From contig JAIPFP010000013.1 in NCBI GenBank assembly GCA_021736575.1, positions 1 through 47,705 of the forward strand: a stretch of DNA of 47,705 nucleotides, read 5' to 3'. This DNA is from Pirellula sp. Its GTDB lineage: Bacteria; Planctomycetota; Planctomycetia; Pirellulales; Pirellulaceae. Below are positions 1-8,075 of this stretch, piece by piece (the stretch's first letter is position 1; each line of letters opens with the position of its first letter). The notes below the pieces were generated by a model. The model was not told where the DNA came from. It made no database searches and saw only the letters and a list, made by a program, of their open reading frames with translations. The position numbers and the translations under genes are program-made.

Positions 1-1173
1 GATATTACGATAGCGCACGCGCAAAACAGGCAAGGGATCGGTCCAGATGCGTTCGGTCAATACGCTTAGACTTTTGGCTTGGATGTTGGCAATCAGGTTC
101 GCACAGTGTTTTCCCCCCATGCTTTCCGGAAACGAGTTTTTGCCTTGGATGGCGATCGACCGAGCTTCTACGAGTTCGTTTTCGGATTCAAGGAGTACGG
201 CCCAACGATGTCTTGCGGTCGCGGAACGTTCGTGCTTGCCGTTTGCTTCTGCAAAGCTTTTTAGGGCTGCTTTGTAGCGACCGGTCTTTTCCTCGCCCAT
301 GGCGTTAGCGTGTGCAAATTGCAAACGCCCAAGTTCGGCATCGAGAAATGCGCTGCGGTCGGTATCGTTGCGATGGAGTGAGAGGAGCTTCTGGTAAAGC
401 CGAATGGCTTTGAGTTTTGCGGATTGCGTATCGGTGGTAGTTGGTTGCCACGCCAGAAAATCTTCCGTCGATCCGAGGGCAGCGCTCGCAGCATCGATCT
501 CAAAGGTGTCTTCGGGTCTTGCACCGGTTTGTTCGCCAGACGCATAGAAGTCGATCGCAACGAAGGCAAGAATATCGAAGAGGGTTGGGCGGTAGCTATC
601 TGGCAATGTCCCTTTTTCGAGCAGAGGTTCATAGCTTGCGACAGGGATCTTCGTTAACTCATCTTCGTTCTCCATCGCCAACTTGTAGTGCTTTTCGATT
701 TCAGCAAACAGACGAGGCAAGTCCCATGTCTTAAAGTCATCGCTTGGTGGAACAGCCGTGGCCGTGCGGTTGCCGAACTGCCAACGATTCTGCTCGAAGT
801 ATCCCCAGTACCAAGTGCCGAGAATAGCATTCATGGCCGGCAGCATCTCCTTGGGGGCGGTTGCAAGCTCGGCCTTCATCAACCGAATTCGCGTTTCGGG
901 CAAGTCACCCTCGATTTGGCTAGTGAGCACAATGCGTTTCGCGATCGCCTTGATCGCTTCGGGAAAAGCCTTGTCGATTAAAGCCGAGTCGATGATGGGT
1001 TTGAGTTCATCGACGGCGGTTTTTGGCAAGCCTTTTTGGATTGCTTCATCGACTTTTTTCCACATAGCGACTCGATTGGGAGGGATTGGGGTTTGCGAGG
1101 AAGCGTTCTCCGCCAAGGAAAATACGGCAAGGCATGTCGACCAGACAATAAGCCACGATTGTAGGCGAAACAT
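1..1173 (-). CDS. Alpha-2-macroglobulin family protein, N-terminal part (runs off window)
   Basis: This reading frame is open from an ATG at 1173 to the left edge (391 codons, no stop). The ORF track omits it because it has no stop in the window; the plus-strand ORFs there are its shadows. The protein starts with a probable signal peptide (MFRLQSWLIVWSTCLAVFSLA), so export is likely. Residues 90-150 hold EGDLPETRIRLMKAELATAP, WYWGYFEQNRW and TWDLPRLFAEIEKHY, a pattern I associate with the N-terminal region of large bacterial alpha-2-macroglobulin-like proteins. The visible end, LPVLRVRYRNI, looks like entry into an MG2-type beta domain. Family members are usually well over 1500 residues, so most of the gene is outside. 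The thioester region cannot be assessed. No clear Shine-Dalgarno precedes the ATG. Confidence 0.75.
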   Translation of the reverse strand, partial: MFRLQSWLIVWSTCLAVFSLAENASSQTPIPPNRVAMWKKVDEAIQKGLPKTAVDELKPIIDSALIDKAFPEAIKAIAKRIVLTSQIEGDLPETRIRLMKAELATAPKEMLPAMNAILGTWYWGYFEQNRWQFGNRTATAVPPSDDFKTWDLPRLFAEIEKHYKLAMENEDELTKIPVASYEPLLEKGTLPDSYRPTLFDILAFVAIDFYASGEQTGARPEDTFEIDAASAALGSTEDFLAWQPTTTDTQSAKLKAIRLYQKLLSLHRNDTDRSAFLDAELGRLQFAHANAMGEEKTGRYKAALKSFAEANGKHERSATARHRWAVLLESENELVEARSIAIQGKNSFPESMGGKHCANLIANIQAKSLSVLTERIWTDPLPVLRVRYRNI

Positions 1174-1280
1174 GTTTGTACCAGATTTCAGGAGGGGATA
1201 AAAAAGTTCTGCAGTCCAACGACGTTGCGTATTGAGTTAACGAACTCGCAACTCATTTATTAGAGCAAAATTTGACACTT

Positions 1281-1336
1281 CATGATTTGAATTCTTCACA
1301 CAAAATCATGTGGGGTAAAATCATGGCTCCCCAAAA
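1281..1336. repeat. AAAATCATG direct/inverted repeat element
   Basis: The short spacer between the Uma2 gene and the macroglobulin gene holds two direct copies of AAAATCATG (1302-1310 and 1317-1325) and an 8/9 inverted copy (CATGATTTG, 1281-1289). TGGGG at 1311-1315 can pair with CCCCA at 1329-1333 around the second copy. It resembles a degenerate intergenic element; no function can be read from it. Confidence 0.4.
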
Positions 1337-1356
1337 GGAAGTTACCGACAAGAGTG

Positions 1357-2163
1357 TTAGTTTGGCCGATTGCGTTCGCCAAGTCGCTTTAGCTGATCCT
1401 CAAGGTCCTGAACACGCCGTTCAGCCGCTAGTCGTGCGGATAGCTCCGCATCGGCTCGATCACGTTCGAAGTCCGCGCGATCCCTTTCCTTATCAGCCCT
1501 CATCCTTTCCTGCTCTGCCAACAGCCTATCCTCCTCTGCCCGCAGCCTTTCCTCCTCTGCCCGAATCCTTTCGTCCTTCGCCGTGACTTTATTCGCTTCT
1601 GCTTCGGTCATCAAACATTCGCCAGTGACGGCATCAATGAGCAACAAGTCATTGCCACTCAGGCGAAGGTTGACACCAAGCGTCTCACAACTCAGTTCGT
1701 CGGCGGAAGTTTCCATGAGAACCAAACGACCCTCGGCGAGCCGAAAGCCCTGAAGTGCTGGCTTCAGATAACTCGCGGTTGGGTCATAAAGAAAGTACTC
1801 GCGCACACCCATGGCTTCATAGATAAGAGGCTTCTTGACCAAATCCTCTTGACTGGTGGATTGGGAAGTGATTTCGAAAACCACATCTGGTACTCGCCCC
1901 TCTTCCCAAATCTTAAATGTCCGCCTATCGCCAGGTTCACAATCGAAAACAACAAAATTGTCTGGCACTACGAAACGCGATGGCTGTCCAGGCACATAAT
2001 ACACCAACAAGTTGCTCCCCACATACACTCGTTGTTCTCGCAGCCGATAGCTCAAAAGTTCATCGATGCGAATCATCCAACGGCGGTGCGTATCCGTTTC
2101 TCCCATGGGTAGACCATCCGATTCAGGGTATTCAAGTTGCTCAATCGAATTAGCGATACTCAT
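1357..2163 (-). CDS. Uma2 family (DUF820) PD-(D/E)XK nuclease-like protein with coiled-coil tail
   Basis: The 268-residue protein begins at an ATG preceded by AAAGGA. Residues 20-180 match the Uma2/DUF820 fold: LLVYYVPGQPSRFVVPDNFV, PDVVFEITSQST and KPLIYEAMGVREYFLYDP, with the acidic and lysine positions of a PD-(D/E)XK core. Residues 190-260 are a charged heptad run (RAEEERLRAEEDRLLAEQER), so a coiled coil is likely. The heptads are partly kept as 21-bp DNA repeats around 1500-1580, which suggests growth by repeat duplication. Uma2 proteins are abundant in cyanobacteria and planctomycetes and have no settled function; nuclease activity is inferred from the fold only. It lies among other accessory minus-strand genes with separate spacers, so an operon is not evident. 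Confidence 0.85.
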   Translation of the reverse strand: MSIANSIEQLEYPESDGLPMGETDTHRRWMIRIDELLSYRLREQRVYVGSNLLVYYVPGQPSRFVVPDNFVVFDCEPGDRRTFKIWEEGRVPDVVFEITSQSTSQEDLVKKPLIYEAMGVREYFLYDPTASYLKPALQGFRLAEGRLVLMETSADELSCETLGVNLRLSGNDLLLIDAVTGECLMTEAEANKVTAKDERIRAEEERLRAEEDRLLAEQERMRADKERDRADFERDRADAELSARLAAERRVQDLEDQLKRLGERNRPN

Positions 2164-2349
2164 CGCATTTCCTTTACCGCAAATGCGGATGTACGTACCA
2201 TCGCTATCGATCGCACGTTAGGAGTCGTCAAAACGCTGCAACCAACTACCTCATGATCCAATTTAGATTCGATAGGTTCCATTCGTCAAGCCAGGAACCA
2301 CTGTGCAGTAACGCCGAAAGAACAGATACCGCTATACCGCGATGATGGT

Positions 2350-2943
2350 TCAGCCATTTGGGTCGTCGATCAATTCTTGCAGTCGAGCGGCAAGCAACGG
2401 AGAAAATCTGCTGGGCCAAGTGCTGTCAATCAAACCAATCTCAAGCATATCCATCAAATGCGTTTGGTCTTTACGCCGAAATGAATTCAGTTTCATTTCG
2501 ACAAGCGAAGGTAACGATATGACCTGAAACTCTTCGCCACGTTCGGATTCCGAAACATCCGGAGCCGCCGATTCATATTCTGGCCGAACTTTACGCCCGG
2601 CGAGTAGAATATGAACTGCGTCTCGAAACTTGCCGCCAGGCTCGTCAAGAAAGAATTGCACACCGGCGGCTTCTCGATAGATAAACCCAGCCGATTCCAT
2701 TGCAACCTTGGCGAGTTCGAAATCATCCCCACGCAGCAGAATGTCGACATCCTGCGTGTTGCGGACTGCGGCTTCGTCGATGCGAGAAACCCATGCAGCC
2801 ACCGCGTTACCTCCGATGACGGCATAAGGAACCGAACTCGACTCCAGCGCCGCAACGGCCCGCAACAATCGAATACGTACTTTTTCCACGGCACGAACCA
2901 TCCTGTCCAATGAGATCGGGTGCGGATAGGAAACGGGTTCCAT
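2350..2943 (-). CDS. Nucleotidyltransferase-fold protein (AbiEii/MNT-like)
   Basis: This 197-residue protein has the nucleotidyltransferase signature near its N-terminus: YAVIGGNAVAAW followed by RNTQDVDILL, meaning a GG motif and then D-x-D in the place of the metal ligands. The rest (ESAGFIYREAAGVQFFLDEP, VISLPSLVEMKLNSFRRKDQ, HLMDMLEIGLID) fits the family in which a conserved Lys/Arg helix follows the catalytic beta sheet. Relatives include AbiEii-type toxins and many uncharacterised stand-alone proteins. No antitoxin-like gene is next to it, so a toxin-antitoxin role is not supported. Start is ATG at 2943 with only a weak GGTAG-type ribosome site. Confidence 0.7.
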   Translation of the reverse strand: MEPVSYPHPISLDRMVRAVEKVRIRLLRAVAALESSSVPYAVIGGNAVAAWVSRIDEAAVRNTQDVDILLRGDDFELAKVAMESAGFIYREAAGVQFFLDEPGGKFRDAVHILLAGRKVRPEYESAAPDVSESERGEEFQVISLPSLVEMKLNSFRRKDQTHLMDMLEIGLIDSTWPSRFSPLLAARLQELIDDPNG

Positions 2944-3463
2944 AGTCAGGCTACCAAAGGCGGGAACATCTAAACATACAAGTAAGCACGGATTCTAATC
3001 TATATTCTGACATTCGGCGATTTCAAACTAGTGAATTTCGAGACGCCCAGCCTCGGGCTCCGTCTCGGTTTTGCAGCAAATACCTGTCCACGTGCTTTTG
3101 ATAGCGCGGGTTTTATTCCTTCTCGCTCTCGCTCAACGCCAGCACCATTTCTTTCAATTCGTACTCGTGTTCAAGGAAATGTTGCTGGTGCTCGTAATCG
3201 ACGATCGGACCGAACGATTACGAGTGCCGCCGATGGCTGACCGAGAATTGGTCGCCCAACGGACGACCATGCCGATTCAAAACTCCCTCTCGTGACTCAG
3301 GACGGTTCGTCCTGAGTTAGTATCAGCGTCGGAATATCTTGCAGGATAGGCCATCGAATCGGTTTCCCGCACTCGAAACAAATTGATTGGCACACGCGCG
3401 GTTCGTCGCCAGCGATAGATGTCGACTAAGTACTCAGTCTCCTTCCAAAGGCACTTCGAAAAG
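2944..3463. other. Gene-free stretch with inverted repeats
   Basis: I find no convincing gene in these 520 bases; the ORFs offered (69, 74 and 93 aa) lack domain character. It contains a 10-bp inverted repeat CTCGTAATCG/CGATTACGAG (3191-3200 and 3215-3224) and a 6-bp TGGTCG/CGACCA repeat near 3250-3270, besides the hairpin listed next. The text looks like worn intergenic repeats. Confidence 0.5.
3295..3317. terminator. Perfect 10-bp hairpin downstream of AAA ATPase pair
   Basis: ACTCAGGACG and CGTCCTGAGT are perfect inverted repeats around a GTT loop, about 150 bp past the stop of the minus-strand ATPase gene. There is no T-run on either side, so intrinsic termination is uncertain; it could also be a REP-like palindrome. 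Confidence 0.35.
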
Positions 3464-4609
3464 TCAAAACCGGCACTCTCGCATGGCCCACCACTGGCGA
3501 AGGATGGGATTTTGAAAGGAATAACGACCTTCCGTATCGCGTTCAAGGATGCGGTCAACCGTTAGCCGACGGAGTAGTTCGAAAACCAGTTCCTCGTCGT
3601 CGCTGATGTTAGGTAAATAGAAAAGTTTACGGGCAGACACAGGGTGTTCTGCGGCGGCGAGGTGCGCCAAGATCGCGAACACTTGTTTCTCATCCGCATG
3701 GTAGTATTTTTGAAGGTGCCTTCGGAATATTTCGAGCTGGAAAGGATCGGAGGGGGACGCGATCGCCGCACGGACGATCTGATCTACTGTTGCGGGAGTG
3801 GCGGGAACGTTGGCCTTTGCCAGCTCTTGGCATACCTTTTTAATATAGAAAGGAATCCCGCCCGTAATATCAGCCACTCGAGTCGCGGCGGCGGCCCAAT
3901 CCCCATTTAGCCGCTGCCCATCCAACAGCTGGATGGCCAACTCGACTGCGTTGGCGCGTTCAAGCGGCCCGAGTTCCATCTTGTGCAAATCGTTCAGCGG
4001 CCGCCCTGAATTGGACTGCAATCGTGCGAGAACCTGGTCGAAAGCGAGTTCCCCTGAAAGGACCATGCGGACCCCCTTGGTCTCATTCGACTGGCGAAAT
4101 TCTCGCAAGAGGTCGAGTACCTCTATCGCAGTTTGATTTCCCTTGCTATCGGCGATCCTCTCCAGCATCATCGGCATTTCATCGAAAATGAGGAGGGCAC
4201 GTCGACCGGACGCCTGCTGGGCATGACATAAGTCCGCGATTACTGCGATGAGAAGGTCTTTCCAAGGGCCCGTCGTATAGAGACTTCCTTGCCAGCGTTC
4301 GAACTCTTTAAGATACTTGGGACGCAGGCCCCAACTATGGATTTTCTCTAGTACAACGTCGCGAACGCGCGATGCAAATTCGTCGGGAGTTTGGACACAC
4401 TCGATATCCAGGTAAATTGCATCCCAGCCTGGAGGTGGATCAACACTCATTTTCCGAAGGAGGCTGGTCTTGCCCATCCGCCGAGGGGCTTCGAGAAGGA
4501 CGCTATTGCGATTCAAGATATCCCAGGTTTGGTCAATGAACTTGTCACGACCAAAGACACCGGATTGCGACAAACTGCCGCCTACGTTCCATCGGAAAGA
4601 AGAGTTCAT
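3464..4609 (-). CDS. AAA/STAND-like ATPase, second of a paralogous pair
   Basis: This 381-residue protein belongs to the archaeal-type/STAND-like ATP-binding proteins. A short VFGRDKFIDQTWDIL box precedes the P-loop APRRMGKTS (about residues 41-49), in which the first glycine of the Walker A consensus is replaced. Walker B is RALLIFDEMP with acidic residues at 143-144, and RMVLSGE follows as a sensor-like strand. The C-terminus looks like a winged helix ending in GRYSFQNPILRQWW. I chose the ATG at 4609 because it overlaps the upstream TGA as ATGA, implying translational coupling; the track's 4633 start would add eight residues. It aligns along its length with the upstream gene. The role is unknown; signalling or defence-type sensing is possible but unproven. 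Confidence 0.75.
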   Translation of the reverse strand: MNSSFRWNVGGSLSQSGVFGRDKFIDQTWDILNRNSVLLEAPRRMGKTSLLRKMSVDPPPGWDAIYLDIECVQTPDEFASRVRDVVLEKIHSWGLRPKYLKEFERWQGSLYTTGPWKDLLIAVIADLCHAQQASGRRALLIFDEMPMMLERIADSKGNQTAIEVLDLLREFRQSNETKGVRMVLSGELAFDQVLARLQSNSGRPLNDLHKMELGPLERANAVELAIQLLDGQRLNGDWAAAATRVADITGGIPFYIKKVCQELAKANVPATPATVDQIVRAAIASPSDPFQLEIFRRHLQKYYHADEKQVFAILAHLAAAEHPVSARKLFYLPNISDDEELVFELLRRLTVDRILERDTEGRYSFQNPILRQWWAMRECRF

Positions 4610-5805
4610 AGATCCCGCTCTATTCGCCACCATTGCTTCAACAGGGGATAACGGAACGAATATTTCCCCTCATCGTTCCGAAGCAAGTAGTGATCCATCA
4701 TTAACAACCTTAGCATGTCGCGGACTCGTTCGTCTATGTCATCTGGGGGAATTTTGAACTTAACCTTTGCCCTTTTGAGTAGGTCAGGAAAAATCGAAAG
4801 TTCCTCGTTCGATGCAACACGATCTAGGATGGCGAGGACGGCCGCCTTGTTTTCGCCGTAATAGTGATCAATGCGGGTTCGAAAGTGACGCAACTCGAGC
4901 GGGTCTGCGGTGCTGCTCAAGAGCTTCTTAACCGCTCTCTCGATGTCCGTTTGCTCCATCGACCGGCCTGGGCCATCGGCCAGGGTTCGAACCACCCAGT
5001 GGATGTAGAAAGGGATGTTTCCGACGGTGTTTGCGATCTGCTTGGCTGCGGCGTCGGGCGCGGCAGCAACGAGATTCTCGCCAGAAATCAAGTCGCGGGC
5101 CAATTGCAGAGCATGTTGGTCGGCGAGAGGCGGCACATCAATGGGAATCATCCCACTGACTCCTTGGTCGGTGTGCCCCTTCTCTTTCAACGATTGCAGC
5201 ACGTGGGGCATTCCGATTGATCCAGTGAGCACCATTCGGAACGTTTTGCCAGTTGTTGGGTCCTTTCGCAGATTGCTCAGCATGTCGAGAACTTCCATCG
5301 CTCTCGCCTCGCCCTGCCGTTGGGCGATGTTTTGCAACATTAGGGTCACTTCGTCGAAGAAAAAAGCAATCTTCTCCTTGCTGAGGACTAAGTCCTCGAC
5401 TGTTGCTTGGAGCAGTTTTTTCCAGTAACCGGGTGGTGCCTGCTCCCCTAGCGGCAATTTCAGTATCCCGCCAACCTCGACGCCCTTAAATTGCTTGAAG
5501 AACTCTCCAACTTTCACGAAGCCTAACTTCCAGCGTCCATAAAGCGGCACAAGTTCTTGATAAATAGCATCTGCAAACTCCTCGGCGCTGTGAACCTTGA
5601 GCAAACTCAAAGAGACAACAGCCCATCCCGCCGGAGGCATTGCGGCCATCTTTTGCAGGATACTCGACTTCCCAATGCGCTTCTCGGCCTCGAGCCGGAC
5701 GCTTTGCAAGTCGAGCGTGTCCCATATGGTTTTGATGAGTTCGTCGCGCCCATAAATCTCATCCAAATTCAGTACGGCCCCGGGCTTTGCACGGAGGATC
5801 GGCAT
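4606..5805 (-). CDS. AAA/STAND-like ATPase, first of a paralogous pair
   Basis: This 399-residue paralogue of the next gene has EIYGRDELIKTIWDTL before the P-loop AEKRIGKSS (about 40-48), where the canonical first glycine is again missing. Walker B is KIAFFFDEV (acidic pair 151-152) and FRMVLTGSIG is the sensor-like strand. The end, GKYSFRYPLLKQWW, mirrors the partner. Compared with the partner it has an insert around residues 95-125 (FFKQFKGVEVGGILKLPLGE). The ATG at 5805 is preferred over the track start at 5895 because GGAG lies six bases upstream and similarity to the partner begins after it. The stop overlaps the partner's ATG by four bases, so the two are probably co-translated and may form a hetero-oligomer; that is inference. 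Confidence 0.75.
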   Translation of the reverse strand: MPILRAKPGAVLNLDEIYGRDELIKTIWDTLDLQSVRLEAEKRIGKSSILQKMAAMPPAGWAVVSLSLLKVHSAEEFADAIYQELVPLYGRWKLGFVKVGEFFKQFKGVEVGGILKLPLGEQAPPGYWKKLLQATVEDLVLSKEKIAFFFDEVTLMLQNIAQRQGEARAMEVLDMLSNLRKDPTTGKTFRMVLTGSIGMPHVLQSLKEKGHTDQGVSGMIPIDVPPLADQHALQLARDLISGENLVAAAPDAAAKQIANTVGNIPFYIHWVVRTLADGPGRSMEQTDIERAVKKLLSSTADPLELRHFRTRIDHYYGENKAAVLAILDRVASNEELSIFPDLLKRAKVKFKIPPDDIDERVRDMLRLLMMDHYLLRNDEGKYSFRYPLLKQWWRIERDL

Positions 5806-6334
5806 ATGTGACTCCAAAGAATGGTAACAATCGTAGGGGAACGACAGGTCATAGACTGCACAATGCGCACCACCCGCTTTTGCCTTAAATGGCATTTTTG
5901 TCGAAGCCGTGACCAGCTGTCAAATGGAATATTCGCCGGGATTGCTCTTTCGCTTCTTGAGATGTCGATTGTAGATACTAATCGGTCGGACCTATTGACG
6001 CGAGGCGAATGTGGTGGCGTGTTGTTTGAATCCGCGCGTCAGGCGATTTCTCTGATGACGCGATCCGCACACCAGACTGACTATGAGCATCAGCGGGAAT
6101 TGAATTCGGCGAATATCAAAGCGGCTCGACGCAGCCGCCTGCCAGCGCGCACAGGAGGGCGTGACCTGAGGGAGGAAATCGAGGCGTTGCCCCAGCCTCG
6201 ACCACGCGAACGGGGCTGCCTTCTTCGATGATGCGACCGAAACGGACGCCCACAACAAGTGCTAATCTGATCCGTCCAGTGAGAATATTTTCTCGGTTTA
6301 GGCTTACGCGGCATCCCCTTCGTGAGCCCAATGG
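5806..6334. other. Gene-free stretch
   Basis: No ORF here has recognisable protein character; the 60-140 aa candidates overlap each other in several frames. It should contain the promoter of the ATPase pair, but I see no clear sigma-70-like site on the minus strand. Confidence 0.4.
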
Positions 6335-7366
6335 TCAAGAATCAAAAGGGTCAGGTCTCTTTACATCTAACCCCTTGGGCTTGGCCAGCATTCTGCCGCG
6401 TTTCGCTAAACATCGTAACCCGCCTCTAACACGCGTCGCCATGGGCCGAACTCCTTCAACGATTTTCTCTCCCAGAAAAGTCTTCTCCATTTTTTCTTCT
6501 TGTTTTTTCATTGCACGATCCAACGAATCCCGATTCAATCGAACATGGCATCGTTTGATTTTAGCTAGTTCGGACGGATCTTCATAAAATCGCTCGTCCA
6601 TCGCTATTTGAATATCAGCTCGTCGATCTGCGGATTCCAAAAACAAGATCCACGCACCATACGCTTCTTCTTGGCTGCTTGATTCAACAAATACATCCCA
6701 CCAATGCCTGTTGCACGCTTCCCGCCAGCGCCGAAGTGAGCAATCATGTACCAAGTGTTGTGTTACCGATCTTAATTGGCCTTCAGGCCAAGCTTCGGGT
6801 ACTGGTAGAGCGTTTCCGATCGCAAAACTCGCAAGCATTTCGGCACGTCTTTGTTTCCAAATGAGACCTGTTTCGCGGTCGCGCTCGATGATTTGCGTTA
6901 CCCAATCCGCTCTCCCATTGCGATTGGCTGCAAGTATCAGGTCAAAAATTGCTTTGTCCGTATTGCAATTTGACAGGTCCAGCATCTCTAACCGAAGCTT
7001 GGCTACTTCGTCAGAGTAAGGAACTCGAAACAAAATATGGAGCATTTCGTCGACCTTAGCCGTACCCGTGTAGTTCGCCACCAAGTTCCCCCTAATTGCC
7101 GTGACGTACGGCGTGCCGGTCGATTCCTCGATCAAAATGTTGGCGGGCTTGATGTCGCAATTTGACCAACGCGTGGCACGGATCGCACGTCAAGTACGCC
7201 CTTTGCCCCATCCGCCTGCCAGTATATTCCTGACAATCGCTGCGACCACTACTGTCGTTGTAATGCGGCGTGGTAGATTTGGACTTCTAGGTAAATACTT
7301 TGGATTGGGTTGCAATGCGCGATTTAGATGGGAATGTTTGGTCAACAGATTTCGCGTCAACCGCCA
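6335..7366 (-). pseudogene. Decayed locus with Ser/Thr kinase catalytic-loop remnant
   Basis: The ORF track gives 266 aa from a TTG at 7135, but the frame is open back to a TGA at 7190-7192 and the extra codons read SNCDIKPANILIEESTGTPY. That is the HCDIKPANIL catalytic loop and following strand of a Hanks-type kinase, without the N-lobe and without a DFG (TPYVTAIRG instead of TPYVTDFG). Upstream of the TGA the same frame is open for 58 codons (LPRRITTTVVVAAIVRNILA). The remaining 200 residues are not kinase; the end, with AWILFLESADRRAD and EEKMEKTFLGEK, recalls C-terminal parts of large bacterial NTPase/repeat proteins, but only tentatively. I read it as a deleted, fused remnant; the 266-aa product might still be made. 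Confidence 0.55.
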
Positions 7367-7466
7367 TCAAGAAATGGTGGCAACTTGAGAGACCTCGGAT
7401 AGGTTTCTTGGCCAGAAGTTTACGGCGCGGTTTACGAAACTTTTAGTACTTTTGGGAGTTAGTTCC

Positions 7467-7934
7467 ATGCGTCGATTGATCATCACTTTGACAGTTGTTG
7501 TTTGTGCAGCAATTTCGTCGTCCAATGCTTCGGCTGGTTTGTTCCACAAGAAAAGCGATTGCTGCGATTCAGCACCAGTTTGTTGCGAAGCTCCAGCCCC
7601 AGCTCCATGTTGCGATGCAACACCTGCTTGCCGACCTAAGTTGCACCTTGGCCACAAGATGAAGGGCATCGTGAGCCACTTGCACAGCAAGTTCCAAAAG
7701 GATAACTGCTGTGATACCGCTCCAAGCTGCGGTTGCGAAGCACCAGCTCCATGTGCAGCACCAGCTCCAAGCTGCGGTTGCGAAGCAGCTCCAATCAGCT
7801 GCAAGCCAGCTCGCAAGCACTGCCTACAAGACGCGTTTTCGCACATCAAGGGCAAGTTCGCTTCGAAGAAGAGCTGTGCAGCGGCTCCAAGCTGCGGTTG
7901 CGAAGCTCCAGCTCCAAGCTGTGGATGCAACTAG
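7467..7934 (+). CDS. Secreted Cys-rich protein with CGCEAPAP repeats
   Basis: The 155-residue protein starts at the ATG at 7467 (GGGAG eight bases upstream), not at the track's TTG at 7452. It has a signal peptide (MRRLIITLTVVVCAAISSSNASA). The mature part alternates Cys-rich repeats (SCGCEAPAPSCGC, CCEAPAPAPCCD) with basic His/Lys-rich blocks (KLHLGHKMKGIVSHLHSKFQ and FSHIKGKFASKK). The repeats are also similar at DNA level. I recognise the type from planctomycete genomes, where it is a small secreted family without an assigned function; metal binding or disulfide cross-linking at the cell surface is plausible but only inferred. It is a single-gene unit closed by a terminator. Confidence 0.8.
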   Translation: MRRLIITLTVVVCAAISSSNASAGLFHKKSDCCDSAPVCCEAPAPAPCCDATPACRPKLHLGHKMKGIVSHLHSKFQKDNCCDTAPSCGCEAPAPCAAPAPSCGCEAAPISCKPARKHCLQDAFSHIKGKFASKKSCAAAPSCGCEAPAPSCGCN

Positions 7935-8001
7935 TTTTGGCTTAAGGAAGGCCAGTTCAAGAGATATTGTCGATTCGACGCTTGGTGCGAGAATCGTCCA
8001 A

Positions 8002-8035
8002 CGGCCCCAAGGAAACTTGGGGCCGGTTTCGTTTG
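8002..8035 (+). terminator. Rho-independent terminator after Cys-rich gene
   Basis: A perfect 10-bp stem (CGGCCCCAAG/CTTGGGGCCG) closes a GAAA tetraloop and is followed by a T-rich stretch (GTTTCGTTTG). It lies 68 bp after the Cys-rich gene's stop. Confidence 0.85.
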
Positions 8036-8075
8036 CTGACCCAAAAAGCACTTCGAGAATGAGCTCGAACTCACT

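Noticed and set aside
2350-2943. AbiE-type toxin-antitoxin system
   Set aside because: Only the nucleotidyltransferase-like gene is present; the neighbouring Uma2 gene is not an AbiEi-type antitoxin and the spacing is 186 bp.
3277-3558. 93-aa minus-strand ORF overlapping the ATPase stop
   Set aside because: It overlaps the 3' end of the ATPase gene in another frame and lacks protein-like features.
4976-5000. tRNA T-arm-like string GGGTTCGAACCACCC
   Set aside because: It lies inside the ATPase coding sequence on the other strand, and no acceptor stem, D-arm or anticodon arm can be built around it.
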